A stretch of DNA of 64,000 bases from Deltaproteobacteria bacterium. Lineage in GTDB: Bacteria > Desulfobacterota > Binatia > Binatales > Binataceae. The stretch covers positions 226,620 through 290,619 of the forward strand of contig JAKBMB010000028.1 of the NCBI GenBank assembly GCA_021831785.1, written 5' to 3'. Made by a program: the position numbers and the translations under genes. The notes under the pieces were generated by a model. The model was not told the origin of the DNA. It did not search any database and saw only the letters and a list, made by a program, of their open reading frames with translations. Numbering within the stretch: position 1 is the stretch's first letter; each line of letters begins with the position of its first letter. Of this stretch, positions 17,294 through 26,088 are shown one piece after another.

Positions 17294-18034
17294 CCGGGCT
17301 CGCCTGTTTGCGGCAACGAGAGTTTTCGCACGGTCTGGTTTTGTGCCTCGAGCGATGGTTCTCGGGCTTCAGCCTTGAAGTCTTAGCGCCGGCGCGGTCC
17401 GAAATGCCGCGTTGGTACGCATCATCTAGCTCGGCCCGAAGCCTCATAGCCTAAGGCCTCGTCAGATATGTTGACCAAGCTCGCGTCGGTTGATTAACTC
17501 TCACTAGCGATGCGGTTTTCCCGTACATTCAAAAGAACGGTAGGCGTCCTTGCCGCTATAACACTCGCCGTCGTTCTCCTTGAGCGATGGTGCGCATCCT
17601 CATCATCCTTACCGGAACCTCGCGCGAACAAAGGCAGCCTAACCTGGCGCGCGGCACCGCGTCCCGATACAGCAGCCAAGCTCCGGCCACATCCCCGCGG
17701 GTTGCCCTCCTCCTGGCCTGCGCTCCATCTGATCACTGCCGGCTCGCTCGTCGCGGCGCCTCGCGTGGTCCTGCAGGGCGCCAGAACGGATTTCGAAGCG
17801 CCGTTTCTCTCTCGCGACAGCAACTCCTCGCCTTTCACTCGAGCGCCGCCTTTTTAATTCCCAATTCTTGCAATCACCATCACTAGACCGCAGGCCGCAT
17901 ATCTCCACTCTGAAAGCCGAACCACGGATAATTCGGCTTACCGTTACTCAGCGCGGCACGCTATGTCCGCACGGTTGCTTGGCTAAGCAAGCCGGCACCG
18001 CGACGGTGTGCACTCGGCTCACGGAGAGCTAAAA
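17294..18034. other. Long intergenic stretch with one doubtful ORF
   Basis: About 740 bases. A promoter-like TTGACC at 17471-17476, 17-base spacer and TTAACT at 17494-17499 lies just upstream of ATG 17510, listed separately. No RNA gene or mobile-element signature was seen. The ribosome site GGAGAG at 18023-18028 belongs to the next gene. Confidence 0.4.
17510..17857 (+). CDS. Possible small exported hypothetical protein
   Basis: A 115-residue frame with a signal-like start (RTFKRTVGVLAAITLAVVLL). The rest is arginine/proline/serine-rich without domain character and could simply reflect GC-rich DNA. There is no ribosome site, but a TTGACC/TTAACT promoter-like pair would place transcription initiation only a few bases before the ATG, compatible with leaderless translation. 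I do not recognise a family. Confidence 0.25.
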   Translation: MRFSRTFKRTVGVLAAITLAVVLLERWCASSSSLPEPRANKGSLTWRAAPRPDTAAKLRPHPRGLPSSWPALHLITAGSLVAAPRVVLQGARTDFEAPFLSRDSNSSPFTRAPPF

Positions 18035-19105
18035 GTGAAAGGCGAAAATTGTCAACGCGACAATAGGAGCCTCGCGCCAGTCCGCGAGGCTGGCCAAACC
18101 GGAGCTTCGCCCCGAGGCGTGGCGGGCTCGTCGGTTTCACCTATTCGGCTTTCCGAGAAAGCACAGCGCCTGCTCGCCGCGGTTTTGACAGCTTGCGCGA
18201 TCGTTCTTGCCTGGGCGCCGCCGAGCCACGGCGCCCCGATCACGTTCGTTACTGCTCTGCCGGTGGCTCAAGACCAGCTTGTTTGGCGCAACTATTTCGA
18301 CCCTGGTTACAAGGGTGATGACCCTACCTCTGACAATCGAGACCTCTGGAACCTCCTGTATAATCCGGTCTTCGCTTGGGGCCCCAGCGCTGATTTGGCG
18401 ATTTTTGCGAGCCTGACGCCGCAGTATAGCTTCTTGGGCGAAAATACGCCGCAAGGACGCATTAGCCAGAGTGCCGGCGGCCTTGGCGACAGTCTGATTT
18501 TCGCGCGCTACACCGCCTACTTCAAAGATTGGCTCGGCAAGACCCTTCGTATCGACCCGCTGGCAGGAATCTACATACCGACGGGATGGTACAACAAGTC
18601 GGACATTTACGGTCGCTTGCCTCAAGATATGCAAGGTGGTTCAGGCTCGGTCGATCCCTACTTCGGCTTGACCACCATGTGGAAAACGCAACTCGACGAG
18701 CTCGACTGGGATATCACCTACCGGTATAACCCGGCCGCTTCAAGCGGCTACCAGCTTGGCAACTCCTTTCACACCGATTTTGCCTGGTACAGACGCGTTG
18801 TCCCCTGGATTTTACCCGACCAGGGGCTCGATAATCAGATTTGGGTGGGACTAGAGACCAACCTTATTCGCGATGGCGGAAACCGTGTGAGCGGCGCGTT
18901 CGACGGCACCACCGGCGGCTTCGTCTGGTATCTTGATCCTGGAATCTTTTATGGCACGCCTTTTTGGACCACGGGAATGGCGGTTCAGGTTCCAGTGGTG
19001 CAGCAGCTCAACGGACCTGGCCGGCTTTATGGCAGCTTTAGGCTTTTTCTCTACTTCGAGTACTACTTCATGATGCCATCCCTGCCCGAGTGGGCCCAAT
19101 TTTAA
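18035..19105 (+). CDS. Outer-membrane beta-barrel, Phenol_MetA_deg/transporter-like
   Basis: A 356-residue exported protein. The signal segment LLAAVLTACAIVLAWAPPSHG ends near APITF. The mature part is rich in alternating aromatic strands (YRYNPAASSGYQLGNSFHTD, RLYGSFRLFLYFEYYFMMP) and ends close to a terminal phenylalanine, as in outer-membrane barrels. It resembles the PF13557-type transporter group seen beside hydrocarbon- or metal-related genes. GTG 18035 is selected by GGAGAG 6 bases upstream. It is followed after 83 bases by a small exported HMA-like protein, probably one unit. Confidence 0.75.
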   Translation: MKGENCQRDNRSLAPVREAGQTGASPRGVAGSSVSPIRLSEKAQRLLAAVLTACAIVLAWAPPSHGAPITFVTALPVAQDQLVWRNYFDPGYKGDDPTSDNRDLWNLLYNPVFAWGPSADLAIFASLTPQYSFLGENTPQGRISQSAGGLGDSLIFARYTAYFKDWLGKTLRIDPLAGIYIPTGWYNKSDIYGRLPQDMQGGSGSVDPYFGLTTMWKTQLDELDWDITYRYNPAASSGYQLGNSFHTDFAWYRRVVPWILPDQGLDNQIWVGLETNLIRDGGNRVSGAFDGTTGGFVWYLDPGIFYGTPFWTTGMAVQVPVVQQLNGPGRLYGSFRLFLYFEYYFMMPSLPEWAQF

Positions 19106-19188
19106 TCGGCTTTAATCGGCACTGTCGCCGGAGGCTCTTGAGCACAAAGTTCAACGAGACGCCCGCCTGGGGTAATCTTAGAGGCATC

Positions 19189-19737
19189 ATGAGAGCGAAA
19201 AAGATAAGACTCCTTGCGCTCGCTGTTCTACTTGTCCTTGCGCACCTATCTTCCGGAGCCAAGCTATGCATGGCTGAAGAACATCGCTCAAACCACGAAC
19301 AAGGAGGACCGACGCTGACCAGGGTTCGTATCCAGGTGCGCGGGCTGGTGTCTCCACGCGCGGCGCAAAACGTCTTCATTCGTCTTGATAAGCAGAAAGG
19401 AGTCCGAGCCTTCAAATGCGATCTGGGTGCCAACCTCATTACGGTAGACTTCCAGCCCAATGAACAGGTTTCGAAAGCCGAGGCCGAACGAGTGATTAGG
19501 TCGGCGGGATGGACGCCGGGTTGGATCAGGATCGAACAAGTGCCAGTGAGAAAGGCCCTCTCGGACGAGGCGGGTCAATACTGGTACGTCTTGCCGCAAC
19601 TTGAAGGGGCTTCGGCTCTCAAGCGATGGTTCGTAATTAATTTTGTCTTGTGGAACAGATATAAGAACCTAAACGTGGATGCCCCTGATTCTGGCGCAGA
19701 GGCGCCGAGTCAGGGAGTCAACAAAGGTCATGACTGA
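19189..19737 (+). CDS. Exported protein with heavy-metal-associated-like fold, no CxxC
   Basis: A 182-residue protein with the signal peptide IRLLALAVLLVLAHLSSGA. Residues about 43-110 (TRVRIQVRGLVSPRAAQNVF, KGVRAFKCDLGANLITVDF, then AERVIRSAGWTPGWI) follow the beta-alpha-beta pattern of HMA domains. The CxxC metal site is missing; one cysteine occurs in FKCDLG. The C-terminal part, ALKRWFVINFVLWNRYKNLN, is amphipathic. Paired with the barrel upstream, a periplasmic metal or substrate handling role is guesswork. Confidence 0.65.
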   Translation: MRAKKIRLLALAVLLVLAHLSSGAKLCMAEEHRSNHEQGGPTLTRVRIQVRGLVSPRAAQNVFIRLDKQKGVRAFKCDLGANLITVDFQPNEQVSKAEAERVIRSAGWTPGWIRIEQVPVRKALSDEAGQYWYVLPQLEGASALKRWFVINFVLWNRYKNLNVDAPDSGAEAPSQGVNKGHD

Positions 19738-19765
19738 ACGCTGCATCGTTCGCTGGTCCCCCGTT

Positions 19766-19785
19766 CGAAGCAGTTCGCTGCTTCG
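19766..19785. terminator. UUCG-loop hairpin downstream of the barrel/HMA pair
   Basis: CGAAGCAG (19766-19773), loop TTCG, CTGCTTCG (19778-19785): a perfect 8-base stem closed by an exceptionally stable UUCG tetraloop, 28 bases after the stop. No T-run follows, so it may be an mRNA 3'-end stabiliser rather than a terminator. Confidence 0.4.
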
Positions 19786-20152
19786 CTCCCTCGCTAACCT
19801 CCTGAGCTGGATGGAAAGGCGGGCGGCTCAGGGTCAATTCGAATGGCGATGGATCAGCGGCGGCTGAAGCGGCTATGCGGTTCCGGTGAAACCGCGCAAG
19901 CTTGAGGTCGGGCCTCTGGGACCATTGCCGCCGTGGACGAAGCCGTAGCCAATCGAACTTTGCGGTCTGATTAATCCGCGCGGCATTTTTAGCGGCGCGT
20001 TGAGCCGCCAGGGACCTTTACGCCGACGACCGTTTACATCATCGGCCGCTCGAATCCCTGCGGTTCTGCGGCTGAGTGCCCTACTGAGAACCGCAGAATA
20101 TAGCGACAGGCAGATTGTGAGCTGGGGCCTCTACCGCCACCCCCATCCTCAC

Positions 20153-20178
20153 CTTCCCCCACGCAGCGGGGAAGGCCG
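20153..20178. repeat. Palindromic intergenic CCTTCCCC/GGGGAAGG repeat
   Basis: CCTTCCCC and GGGGAAGG flank a short loop (CACGCAGC), immediately followed by a second GGGAAGGGGG. This form resembles the intergenic extragenic-palindrome repeats common in GC-rich genomes. Only one copy is seen in the window. Confidence 0.4.
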
Positions 20179-20282
20179 GGAAGGGGGCGCGGGCCTTGCC
20201 CGCGCAGCGCGCACCAGGCCACTCCCACGACTACGCGCCGTCTCAATATTCTGCAATTCCGGATGGGCTTGCGCTGAAGACC

Positions 20283-21725
20283 ATGCGCGCGGGTCGCAAG
20301 CGCAAGCCCCCGTCTAACGATATGCCTAACTCGCGGGGTCTTTTCGCTCGGCTGGTGTCGCTGAGCGTGCTCGTCCTCGTTGGGGTCATTTTGGGCGCTG
20401 CTCTGAGCGAAGGCTTGCTGCGGCTCGCCGGCTTTGTCGAGCCCCATCTCATCACCTACGACAGCGTCAGAGGATGGGCCCTGATGCCGAGCGGGCGGGG
20501 ATGGCAGCGTGAAGAGGGCGGCGCGTACGTCGCGATCAACCGCGACGGTTTTCGCGGCCCCGAGCGCTCGCTCAAAAAGCCCAAAGATGTTTTTCGCGTT
20601 GCGATCCTTGGGGACTCGTTCACCGAGGCCCAGCAGCTTCCGTACGACCGGACCTTCAGCGCGGTAATCGAACGAGAGCTAAGCCGATGTCCGGTCCTTT
20701 CGGGGCGCAAAGTAGAGGTGTCGGGGCGCAAAGTAGAGGTGCTCAACTTCGGCGTCGACAGCTACGGCACGGCGCAGGAGCTGTTGACCCTGCGCGAGCA
20801 AGCGCTTGCCTTTTCGCCCGACATGGTCGTCGTAGCGGTCTTCACCGGCAACGATATCCGCAACAACTCGCTCGACCTGGAAGGGGACAAGTGCCGCCCG
20901 TTTTTCGACCAGCGCGGCGGCGCGCTGGTGCCCGTCGGTCCGTTCACGGAATCGCCGGCTTTTAGGCTGTCTTGCATGGCGCGCTTTTTGTCGCGCTATT
21001 CGCAGGTGCTCAATCTAATGGGCCAGGCCAAGAGCAAGCTGCGCGAGACGCTGCGCCGGCGCGCGGCCGAGCGCGCAAGCGCGACCCCCAAGCCCGCCGT
21101 TGCGCGCTCCGGGCGGGCGAGCGCAGCGCCCCGGCCGGCGGTGGCGCTCGCGGCTCCTTCAGCCGCGGCCGCGACTCAGGGCGGGAAGCCGGCCGGGCTT
21201 GCCGGCGCGCCTGGCGCCGCCGCCGCGGCAAGCTCCCGGCTTGCGCGCGGGCGCCACGAAGCCGGGCTGAACGACATGATTTACCTGCCTCCCGCGGACC
21301 AGACCTGGCAGCGCGCGTGGAGCGTCACCGAGGCCGAGTTGGCCGCGATCGCTCGCGACGCGCGGTCCCATGGCGCGCGGGTTCTCGTGGTCACCCTGTC
21401 CATCGCCATTCAGGTCTATCCCGACGCGCGCGTGCCGGCGGCCTACGCGCGCGAGCTTGGCGTTGCGGATCTTTTCGCGCCCGAGCGGCGGTTGGCCGCC
21501 GCCGCCGCGCGCGACGGCTATCCCGAGCTAAATCTGGCGCCGCTGATAGCGGCCTACGCCGAGAGCCATCATGCTTTCCTTCACGGCTTCGCGAACACCA
21601 CGCTCGGCTGGGGCCACTGGAACGAACTGGGTCATCGCGTCGGCGGCGAGCTTATCGCGCAGCGCATCTGCGCCGAGCTTAGCCGGCCGCCGGCGCCACC
21701 CCAGAGCCACACCTCCGCACGCTAA
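20283..21725 (+). CDS. Membrane-anchored SGNH/GDSL-family hydrolase
   Basis: A 480-residue protein. An N-terminal membrane anchor (LVSLSVLVLVGVILGAALSE) precedes the SGNH fold: block I is ILGDSFTEAQ, a GND motif occurs in VAVFTGNDIRNN, and the C-terminal block WGHWNELGH supplies the histidine. Such proteins act as O-acetyl or sugar esterases on envelope polymers. Between blocks lies an Ala/Pro/Gly-rich linker of about 85 residues (21050-21250). A 21-base in-frame tandem duplication doubles SGRKVEV at 20699-20740. ATG 20283 is my choice; ATG 20322 is an alternative. Confidence 0.75.
   Translation: MRAGRKRKPPSNDMPNSRGLFARLVSLSVLVLVGVILGAALSEGLLRLAGFVEPHLITYDSVRGWALMPSGRGWQREEGGAYVAINRDGFRGPERSLKKPKDVFRVAILGDSFTEAQQLPYDRTFSAVIERELSRCPVLSGRKVEVSGRKVEVLNFGVDSYGTAQELLTLREQALAFSPDMVVVAVFTGNDIRNNSLDLEGDKCRPFFDQRGGALVPVGPFTESPAFRLSCMARFLSRYSQVLNLMGQAKSKLRETLRRRAAERASATPKPAVARSGRASAAPRPAVALAAPSAAAATQGGKPAGLAGAPGAAAAASSRLARGRHEAGLNDMIYLPPADQTWQRAWSVTEAELAAIARDARSHGARVLVVTLSIAIQVYPDARVPAAYARELGVADLFAPERRLAAAAARDGYPELNLAPLIAAYAESHHAFLHGFANTTLGWGHWNELGHRVGGELIAQRICAELSRPPAPPQSHTSAR
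20699..20740 (+). repeat. 21-base tandem duplication inside the SGNH gene
   Basis: The 21-base unit encoding SGRKVEV occurs twice in direct tandem without a mismatch, keeping the frame. It lies between block I and the GND motif. Perfect identity suggests a recent duplication. Confidence 0.8.
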
Positions 21726-21937
21726 AGCTTTCTGCGCGACGGCTTGGTCGTCCAGCCCTCAAGCTGGATTGCCCGCTCGGTAGACCGACGCTGACGGCGA
21801 AGGAGTCGGGCACGGTTGCCGGCGCGTCTCGGCGCGCCGAGACGGCTGGAAGACCTCGCGCTTCCGCAGAGGTCGCGCTTCACACCGGCCCGGTTGGCAG
21901 GCGAGCCGCCCGTCACACGGCTCTCGCGCCACCCGGT

Positions 21938-22819
21938 TCATAGTTTGGACGCCGGTTGGACCCATTTTTCAGCTAGCCTCTCGACCCATGCCGTGACCTG
22001 CGATTCGTCCTGCGGCGGCGCGGTTACGATTACGACCTCGTCCACGCCCGCGTCGCGGTAGCGCTTGAGACCGTCCGGCGTGATTCGCTTGTTGTACGGG
22101 CTTATGGCGACCTCGATCTCCTTCGGGTCACGCCCGTTCTCGCGCAGCATCGCGTGGAGCTTCGCGATCTTCGCCCGCGCCTCGTCGGGATCGAGATTGA
22201 ACCCGTGCCATCCGTTGCCATGCTCGGCCACGCGCTTGAGCGCCGGAGCGCTCTCGCCGCCGAAAAAGACCGGCAGCCGCGCGCCCTGCGGGGGTTTCGG
22301 AAAACTGCGCGCGCCTTCGAACTTCACGAACTCGCCGTCAAAGGTCGTAACCTCCTCGGTCCAGAGCTTGCGCATCACGTTGAGATACTCCACTGCGCGC
22401 TGCGCGCGGCGTTCGAAGGGAAGTCCCAGCGCGGCGAATTCCTCCGCCAACCATCCGACGCCGACGCCGAAAGTGAAACGCCCGCCCGAGAGCCGGTCGA
22501 GGCTCGCGATCTGCTTGGCCAGCACGAGCGGATGGTGTTCGGGCAGAAGGCATATGCCGGTCGCCAGGCGGATTCGGCTGGTAAAAGCGGCGGCATAGGT
22601 CAGAGTGACGAACGGATCGAGCCAATCGGAATCGCTGGGCACCGCGAACTGACCGCTTTGCGAGTACGGGTAGCGCGAGGCATGCCGATCGAACAGCACC
22701 ACGTGCTCGCCGACCCACAACGTTGAGATGCCCGTACGCTCGGCGGCCTCGGCGGTGCGCTGAATGGTGAGCGGGCGGGCGCCCGTGCCGATGCTCAACG
22801 CGAACAACCCTACTTTCAT
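21938..22819 (-). CDS. LLM-class F420-dependent oxidoreductase
   Basis: A 293-residue luciferase-like TIM-barrel oxidoreductase. The N-terminus [19 protein letters not shown], the [15 protein letters not shown] element, [17 protein letters not shown] and [18 protein letters not shown] are characteristic of the F420-using subgroup. It probably reduces or oxidises an organic substrate with cofactor F420 or flavin; the substrate is unknown. The start is supported by GAGGAG upstream on the minus strand. It is divergent from the MaoC gene. Confidence 0.88.
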   Translation of the reverse strand: MKVGLFALSIGTGARPLTIQRTAEAAERTGISTLWVGEHVVLFDRHASRYPYSQSGQFAVPSDSDWLDPFVTLTYAAAFTSRIRLATGICLLPEHHPLVLAKQIASLDRLSGGRFTFGVGVGWLAEEFAALGLPFERRAQRAVEYLNVMRKLWTEEVTTFDGEFVKFEGARSFPKPPQGARLPVFFGGESAPALKRVAEHGNGWHGFNLDPDEARAKIAKLHAMLRENGRDPKEIEVAISPYNKRITPDGLKRYRDAGVDEVVIVTAPPQDESQVTAWVERLAEKWVQPASKL

Positions 22820-23125
22820 CCTCTGCTCTCCTCGGAGATTTTCCCCTTGCCCGCTGCCGGCCGCGCTTTAAAAAGCGGAACTCGCGCCAAGTTGCTGTTA
22901 AGCCTCGCGCTGCCGAAGAAGTTTAGCGCGAAACCCGGCAAACGGCGCAACGCTCGCCCGCTAGGGCTCGAACGCGAGCTGCGCGCGCGGCGCGTATGCC
23001 TCTGGATGCGCCGCTGTTCCAAACCGTGGAACGCGGCTAGACTGGCCGGGGAAGCCGCGAACCAAATCGGCGCCGGAGGGCGCGCACGGCGCGGCTTGGT
23101 TTCGCCAAAAAGGTTGGAGGCAAAG

Positions 23126-23584
23126 ATGCCGATGGCGGGCAGGTACTATGAGGAACTGACGGTCGGCGAGATCTTCAAACACCAACCCGGCCGCACGATT
23201 ACCGAGACCGATAACTTGCTCTTCACCGCCCTGACGATGAACCCGCAGCCGCTTCACCTCGACGCCGAGTTCTCGAAAAAAGCCGAATTCGGCCAGCGGC
23301 TGGTCAACAGTATTTTCACCCTCGGCCTGGTCGTTGGGCTCTCGGTCGGAGACACCACGCTCGGCACCACCGTCGGCAACCTGGGCTTCGAAAAAGTCGA
23401 GTTTCCCAAACCGGTGTTCATCGGCGACACGCTTTACGCCGAGACCGAAGTCGCGGATAAGCGCGAATCGCGCTCGCGCCCCGAATGGGGAATCGTGATC
23501 TTCGAGCATCGCGGCAAAAACCAGCGCGACGAAATTGTGATGCGCTGCCGGCGAGCGGCGATGATGCGCCGCCGAGCCCGCTGA
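23126..23584 (+). CDS. MaoC-like hotdog dehydratase
   Basis: A 152-residue hotdog-fold protein. [20 protein letters not shown], then [20 protein letters not shown] and [14 protein letters not shown], give the R-specific enoyl-CoA hydratase/mesaconyl-type signature, with the catalytic Asp/His-equivalent region at NPQPLHLD. It likely hydrates or dehydrates a 3-hydroxyacyl-CoA. ATG 23126 has GGAGG at 23116-23120; the longer reading to 22847 is unconserved. It lies just upstream of the catabolic operon promoter. Confidence 0.87.
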   Translation: MPMAGRYYEELTVGEIFKHQPGRTITETDNLLFTALTMNPQPLHLDAEFSKKAEFGQRLVNSIFTLGLVVGLSVGDTTLGTTVGNLGFEKVEFPKPVFIGDTLYAETEVADKRESRSRPEWGIVIFEHRGKNQRDEIVMRCRRAAMMRRRAR

Positions 23585-23748
23585 CACCGTCCCAGCGCCG
23601 GACGCCCGGTTCGCGCAGCCCACGGTCTTAAGCCGCGGCCGAAAGGGCGCCGCGGTCCGTTGGTGCCTGCGCGTAGCGCAGCATACCGGCCGGAAGACAT
23701 CGCCGGATGCTCATGACCCGGACATGCCCTATGTCTACGGTCGGGGTA

Positions 23749-23778
23749 TTGACATTCTTGGTCCAATACGACCAAAAT
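23749..23778 (+). promoter_or_regulatory. Sigma-70-type promoter of the catabolic operon
   Basis: A perfect -35 TTGACA at 23749-23754 is followed after 18 bases by CAAAAT (23773-23778), a 4/6 match to the -10 consensus. It precedes the first transporter gene, whose start is at about 23830. Confidence 0.5.
23758..23775. promoter_or_regulatory. Inverted-repeat operator TTGGTC-N6-GACCAA
   Basis: A perfect 6-base inverted repeat sits in the spacer and over the -10 element of the promoter, where bound protein would block RNA polymerase. The half-site resembles GntR/FadR-type TGGT/ACCA operators, but the TetR protein encoded inside the cluster at 40629 is the nearest candidate regulator. Confidence 0.5.
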
Positions 23779-23829
23779 TTCGTGTACGGGTCGGTCGGTA
23801 CACAACCTGAAGGGAGCTTGGGGTGTCAG

Positions 23830-24942
23830 GTGACTGCCGAAAAGTCGCAGAGAGAAAGTCTTGAAGTCGTCCGAGAGGTGTCTGAAGGGGCGTCTCTGTC
23901 AAGCCGGGGTGTTTCGTATGCTGCTAGAGAGCCGCGGGATGGCGAGCTGCGATTGCACACGTGGGGATTGTTGCGGCTTAACCAGGAACAGGTCGTTCTG
24001 ATTGTAGTGGCCGGTCTGGTTGTTCTGTTCGGGGCCATGCTGCCTGGCTTCCTGACGCTCGGCAACCTGTTGACCTTGCTACGTAACGTCTCGGTCCTTG
24101 GAATTCTCAGTTTGGCCATGGGCCTGGTCGTCATCGCGCGCGGCCTAGACCTCTCCCTGGTTGCGACGATGGGCGTCTCTACGGCGCTGACGTTGCAGGA
24201 GCTTGGTGACCCGGGCACCAGCGTACTGCAGGCGATTCTCACCGGGCTCGGCGTCTGCATCGCGATGGGTCTGCTCAACGGCTTCGTAATTGCTTTTGTT
24301 GAGATTCCCGCTCTGTTTACGACCCTGGCTACAGGGCTGGCGGTCTTCGGTGTCGCCCGCACCTTCTTTCTCTCCGGCGGAAACCTAATCGTGGAGGTGC
24401 CTGAGCGCGGGGCTTTCATACGCGCCATGGGACTCGGCCACGTTCTGGAAGTGCCGGTTCCGGTACTGATTTTCGCGGCGGCCTGTATGGGGATGCACTT
24501 CGTGTTGACGCGCGCCTGCCTGGGGCGCTTTATCTACGCGCACGGCGACAACCCCGAGGCGGCGGCTCTTACCGGCATTCCGACACGGCCGCTGACGATG
24601 ATCGAATACACATTTTGCGCGTTACTGGGCTATCTTGCCGGCCTGGTTCTTGCGGGCACGCTCAACGCAATGGACACCCAGGTGATCATGACTTCACCCC
24701 TCATCTACAACGTGCTGACGGTAGTAGTGCTGGGCGGAATCAGTCTCGTCGGCGGACGAGGCGGGGTCCTCAGCGTGGTCGCCGGCACCTTGCTGATCGG
24801 GGTAATGCTCAACGGCATGACGCTATTGAACATGGACGTATTTGTGCAGCAAATCATACAAGGGCTTATCCTGTTGGCGGCGCTGGTGCTGGACAAGAGG
24901 CTTAATCCCAGAGACGAGGAAACTGTCAAACAGGGGGACTAA
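23830..24942 (+). CDS. Ribose-type ABC importer permease 1 (RbsC-like)
   Basis: A 370-residue permease of the branched/sugar BPD_transp_2 family with 8-10 membrane segments. Hallmarks are VLGILSLAMGLVVIARGLDLS, the GDNPEAAALTGIP cytoplasmic loop and VVVLGGISLVGGRGG. It would form the membrane channel with the second permease encoded 1.1 kb downstream. The frame is open to 23707, but that part overlaps the promoter. GTG 23830 is the best start, although AAGGGAG at 23810-23816 lies rather far upstream. First gene of the catabolic cluster. Confidence 0.85.
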   Translation: MTAEKSQRESLEVVREVSEGASLSSRGVSYAAREPRDGELRLHTWGLLRLNQEQVVLIVVAGLVVLFGAMLPGFLTLGNLLTLLRNVSVLGILSLAMGLVVIARGLDLSLVATMGVSTALTLQELGDPGTSVLQAILTGLGVCIAMGLLNGFVIAFVEIPALFTTLATGLAVFGVARTFFLSGGNLIVEVPERGAFIRAMGLGHVLEVPVPVLIFAAACMGMHFVLTRACLGRFIYAHGDNPEAAALTGIPTRPLTMIEYTFCALLGYLAGLVLAGTLNAMDTQVIMTSPLIYNVLTVVVLGGISLVGGRGGVLSVVAGTLLIGVMLNGMTLLNMDVFVQQIIQGLILLAALVLDKRLNPRDEETVKQGD

Positions 24943-24945
24943 CTA

Positions 24946-26076
24946 ATGAGGCGACTCAATATGCATCTACTCAGCAAGATTGCCGGTGTCTTAGGAGTGT
25001 TCGCGCTGGTAACCGGAGTGGCCGCCAGCTCTATGACACGGGCCGCGAATTCCGCCAGTGATGGCGGAAGTTGCTCGAATGTGCCGAAACCGTATGCTAC
25101 AACCGAGCAATTTCGCGACCGCTTCGAGAAATGTGTCGGGGGCAAGACGGTCGCTTGGGTGCCGCTCGGCATGGGCACGCCTCTGATGGCGGAATGGACT
25201 TACTGGATACGCAACTACGCAAATGCCTACGGCATGAAGTTTAAGATGCGCGACCCGAACTGGGATCCAACCAAACAGGTCGCCGTGGTGCAGGCATTCA
25301 TCAACGAGAAACCCGACGTTTTGATCGTGCACAACCTGGATACCGGGCTTGTGGCGAACCTCCTGAAGCAAGCGAACGAAAAGGGGATCTTCGTGCTGCA
25401 AGTGAACATGGAGTCCAACTATAAAAGCGACGCCTTCGTCGGCGGCGACGCTATCGGTATCGGAAGGCTGATCGCTCAGGACATGGTTGCTCAGTGTGGA
25501 GCAGGAACGGCCCCTTCGCACGAAATCGCGCTCGTTGCCGGCGACCCAAACTCCGGCTGGACACAGCAGGCCTGGGAGGGCGCGGGGCCGGTTTTCAAGC
25601 AGCACCCGGAAATCAAGATCGTCGCTCACCAGTTTGCAGACTGGCAGCGGTCCAAGGCCTACGACATTTCCTCTACGATTCTGAAGCAGCATCCCAACCT
25701 CTGCGCGATCTGGAGCGATTGGGACCAGATGGCCTACGGAGCCGCAAGGGCCGTCAAGGCGGCCGGCCTTGAGAGCAAGGTCAAGGTTTTTACCGCTGAT
25801 TCCAGCACGATTACCTGTCAAGGCATCGGAGAGGGAGTGTTCTACCAGTCCTACGGTTACAACGTGCCCGAGCAGGGGCGCCAGCTCATGACGCTCGCGG
25901 CCTATCTACTTCAGAGCGGCAAGCCGCCCGGCAGCAGCCGTACGGTGATCTATGCGCCGGTGGTGAAAATCAACCGCAGCAATTGGAACCTTCCGGGAAT
26001 GTGCTACGACGGCACAGGTAGGGTCATTACGGTCCAATACAACGACAAAGGCGAGGTCGTTAGAGCCCCGCGCTAA
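24946..26076 (+). CDS. Ribose-type ABC importer substrate-binding protein
   Basis: A 376-residue periplasmic binding protein (Peripla_BP_4 type) with the signal segment IAGVLGVFALVTGVAASS. The two-lobed fold shows VAVVQAFINEKPDVLIVHNL, GIFVLQVNMESN and LCAIWSDWDQMAYGAARAVK. Aromatic residues (WTYWIRNYANAYG and several Trp) could stack on a ring-containing ligand. The start lies 3 bases past the permease stop. Such proteins usually bind sugars, but the CoA-degradation genes downstream suggest a non-sugar or glycoside ligand. Confidence 0.87.
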   Translation: MRRLNMHLLSKIAGVLGVFALVTGVAASSMTRAANSASDGGSCSNVPKPYATTEQFRDRFEKCVGGKTVAWVPLGMGTPLMAEWTYWIRNYANAYGMKFKMRDPNWDPTKQVAVVQAFINEKPDVLIVHNLDTGLVANLLKQANEKGIFVLQVNMESNYKSDAFVGGDAIGIGRLIAQDMVAQCGAGTAPSHEIALVAGDPNSGWTQQAWEGAGPVFKQHPEIKIVAHQFADWQRSKAYDISSTILKQHPNLCAIWSDWDQMAYGAARAVKAAGLESKVKVFTADSSTITCQGIGEGVFYQSYGYNVPEQGRQLMTLAAYLLQSGKPPGSSRTVIYAPVVKINRSNWNLPGMCYDGTGRVITVQYNDKGEVVRAPR

Positions 26077-26088
26077 GGAGCTGCGCAA

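Larger units (their letters stand above)
19738..20282. other. Intergenic with hairpins, no gene
   Basis: About 545 bases without a supportable gene. It contains the UUCG hairpin at 19766-19785 and a palindromic C/G-rich repeat near 20153-20180. Confidence 0.4.

Noticed and set aside
20972-21682. 236-residue Arg/Ala-rich frame within the SGNH gene
   Set aside because: Low-complexity shadow of the Ala-rich linker; no start signal.
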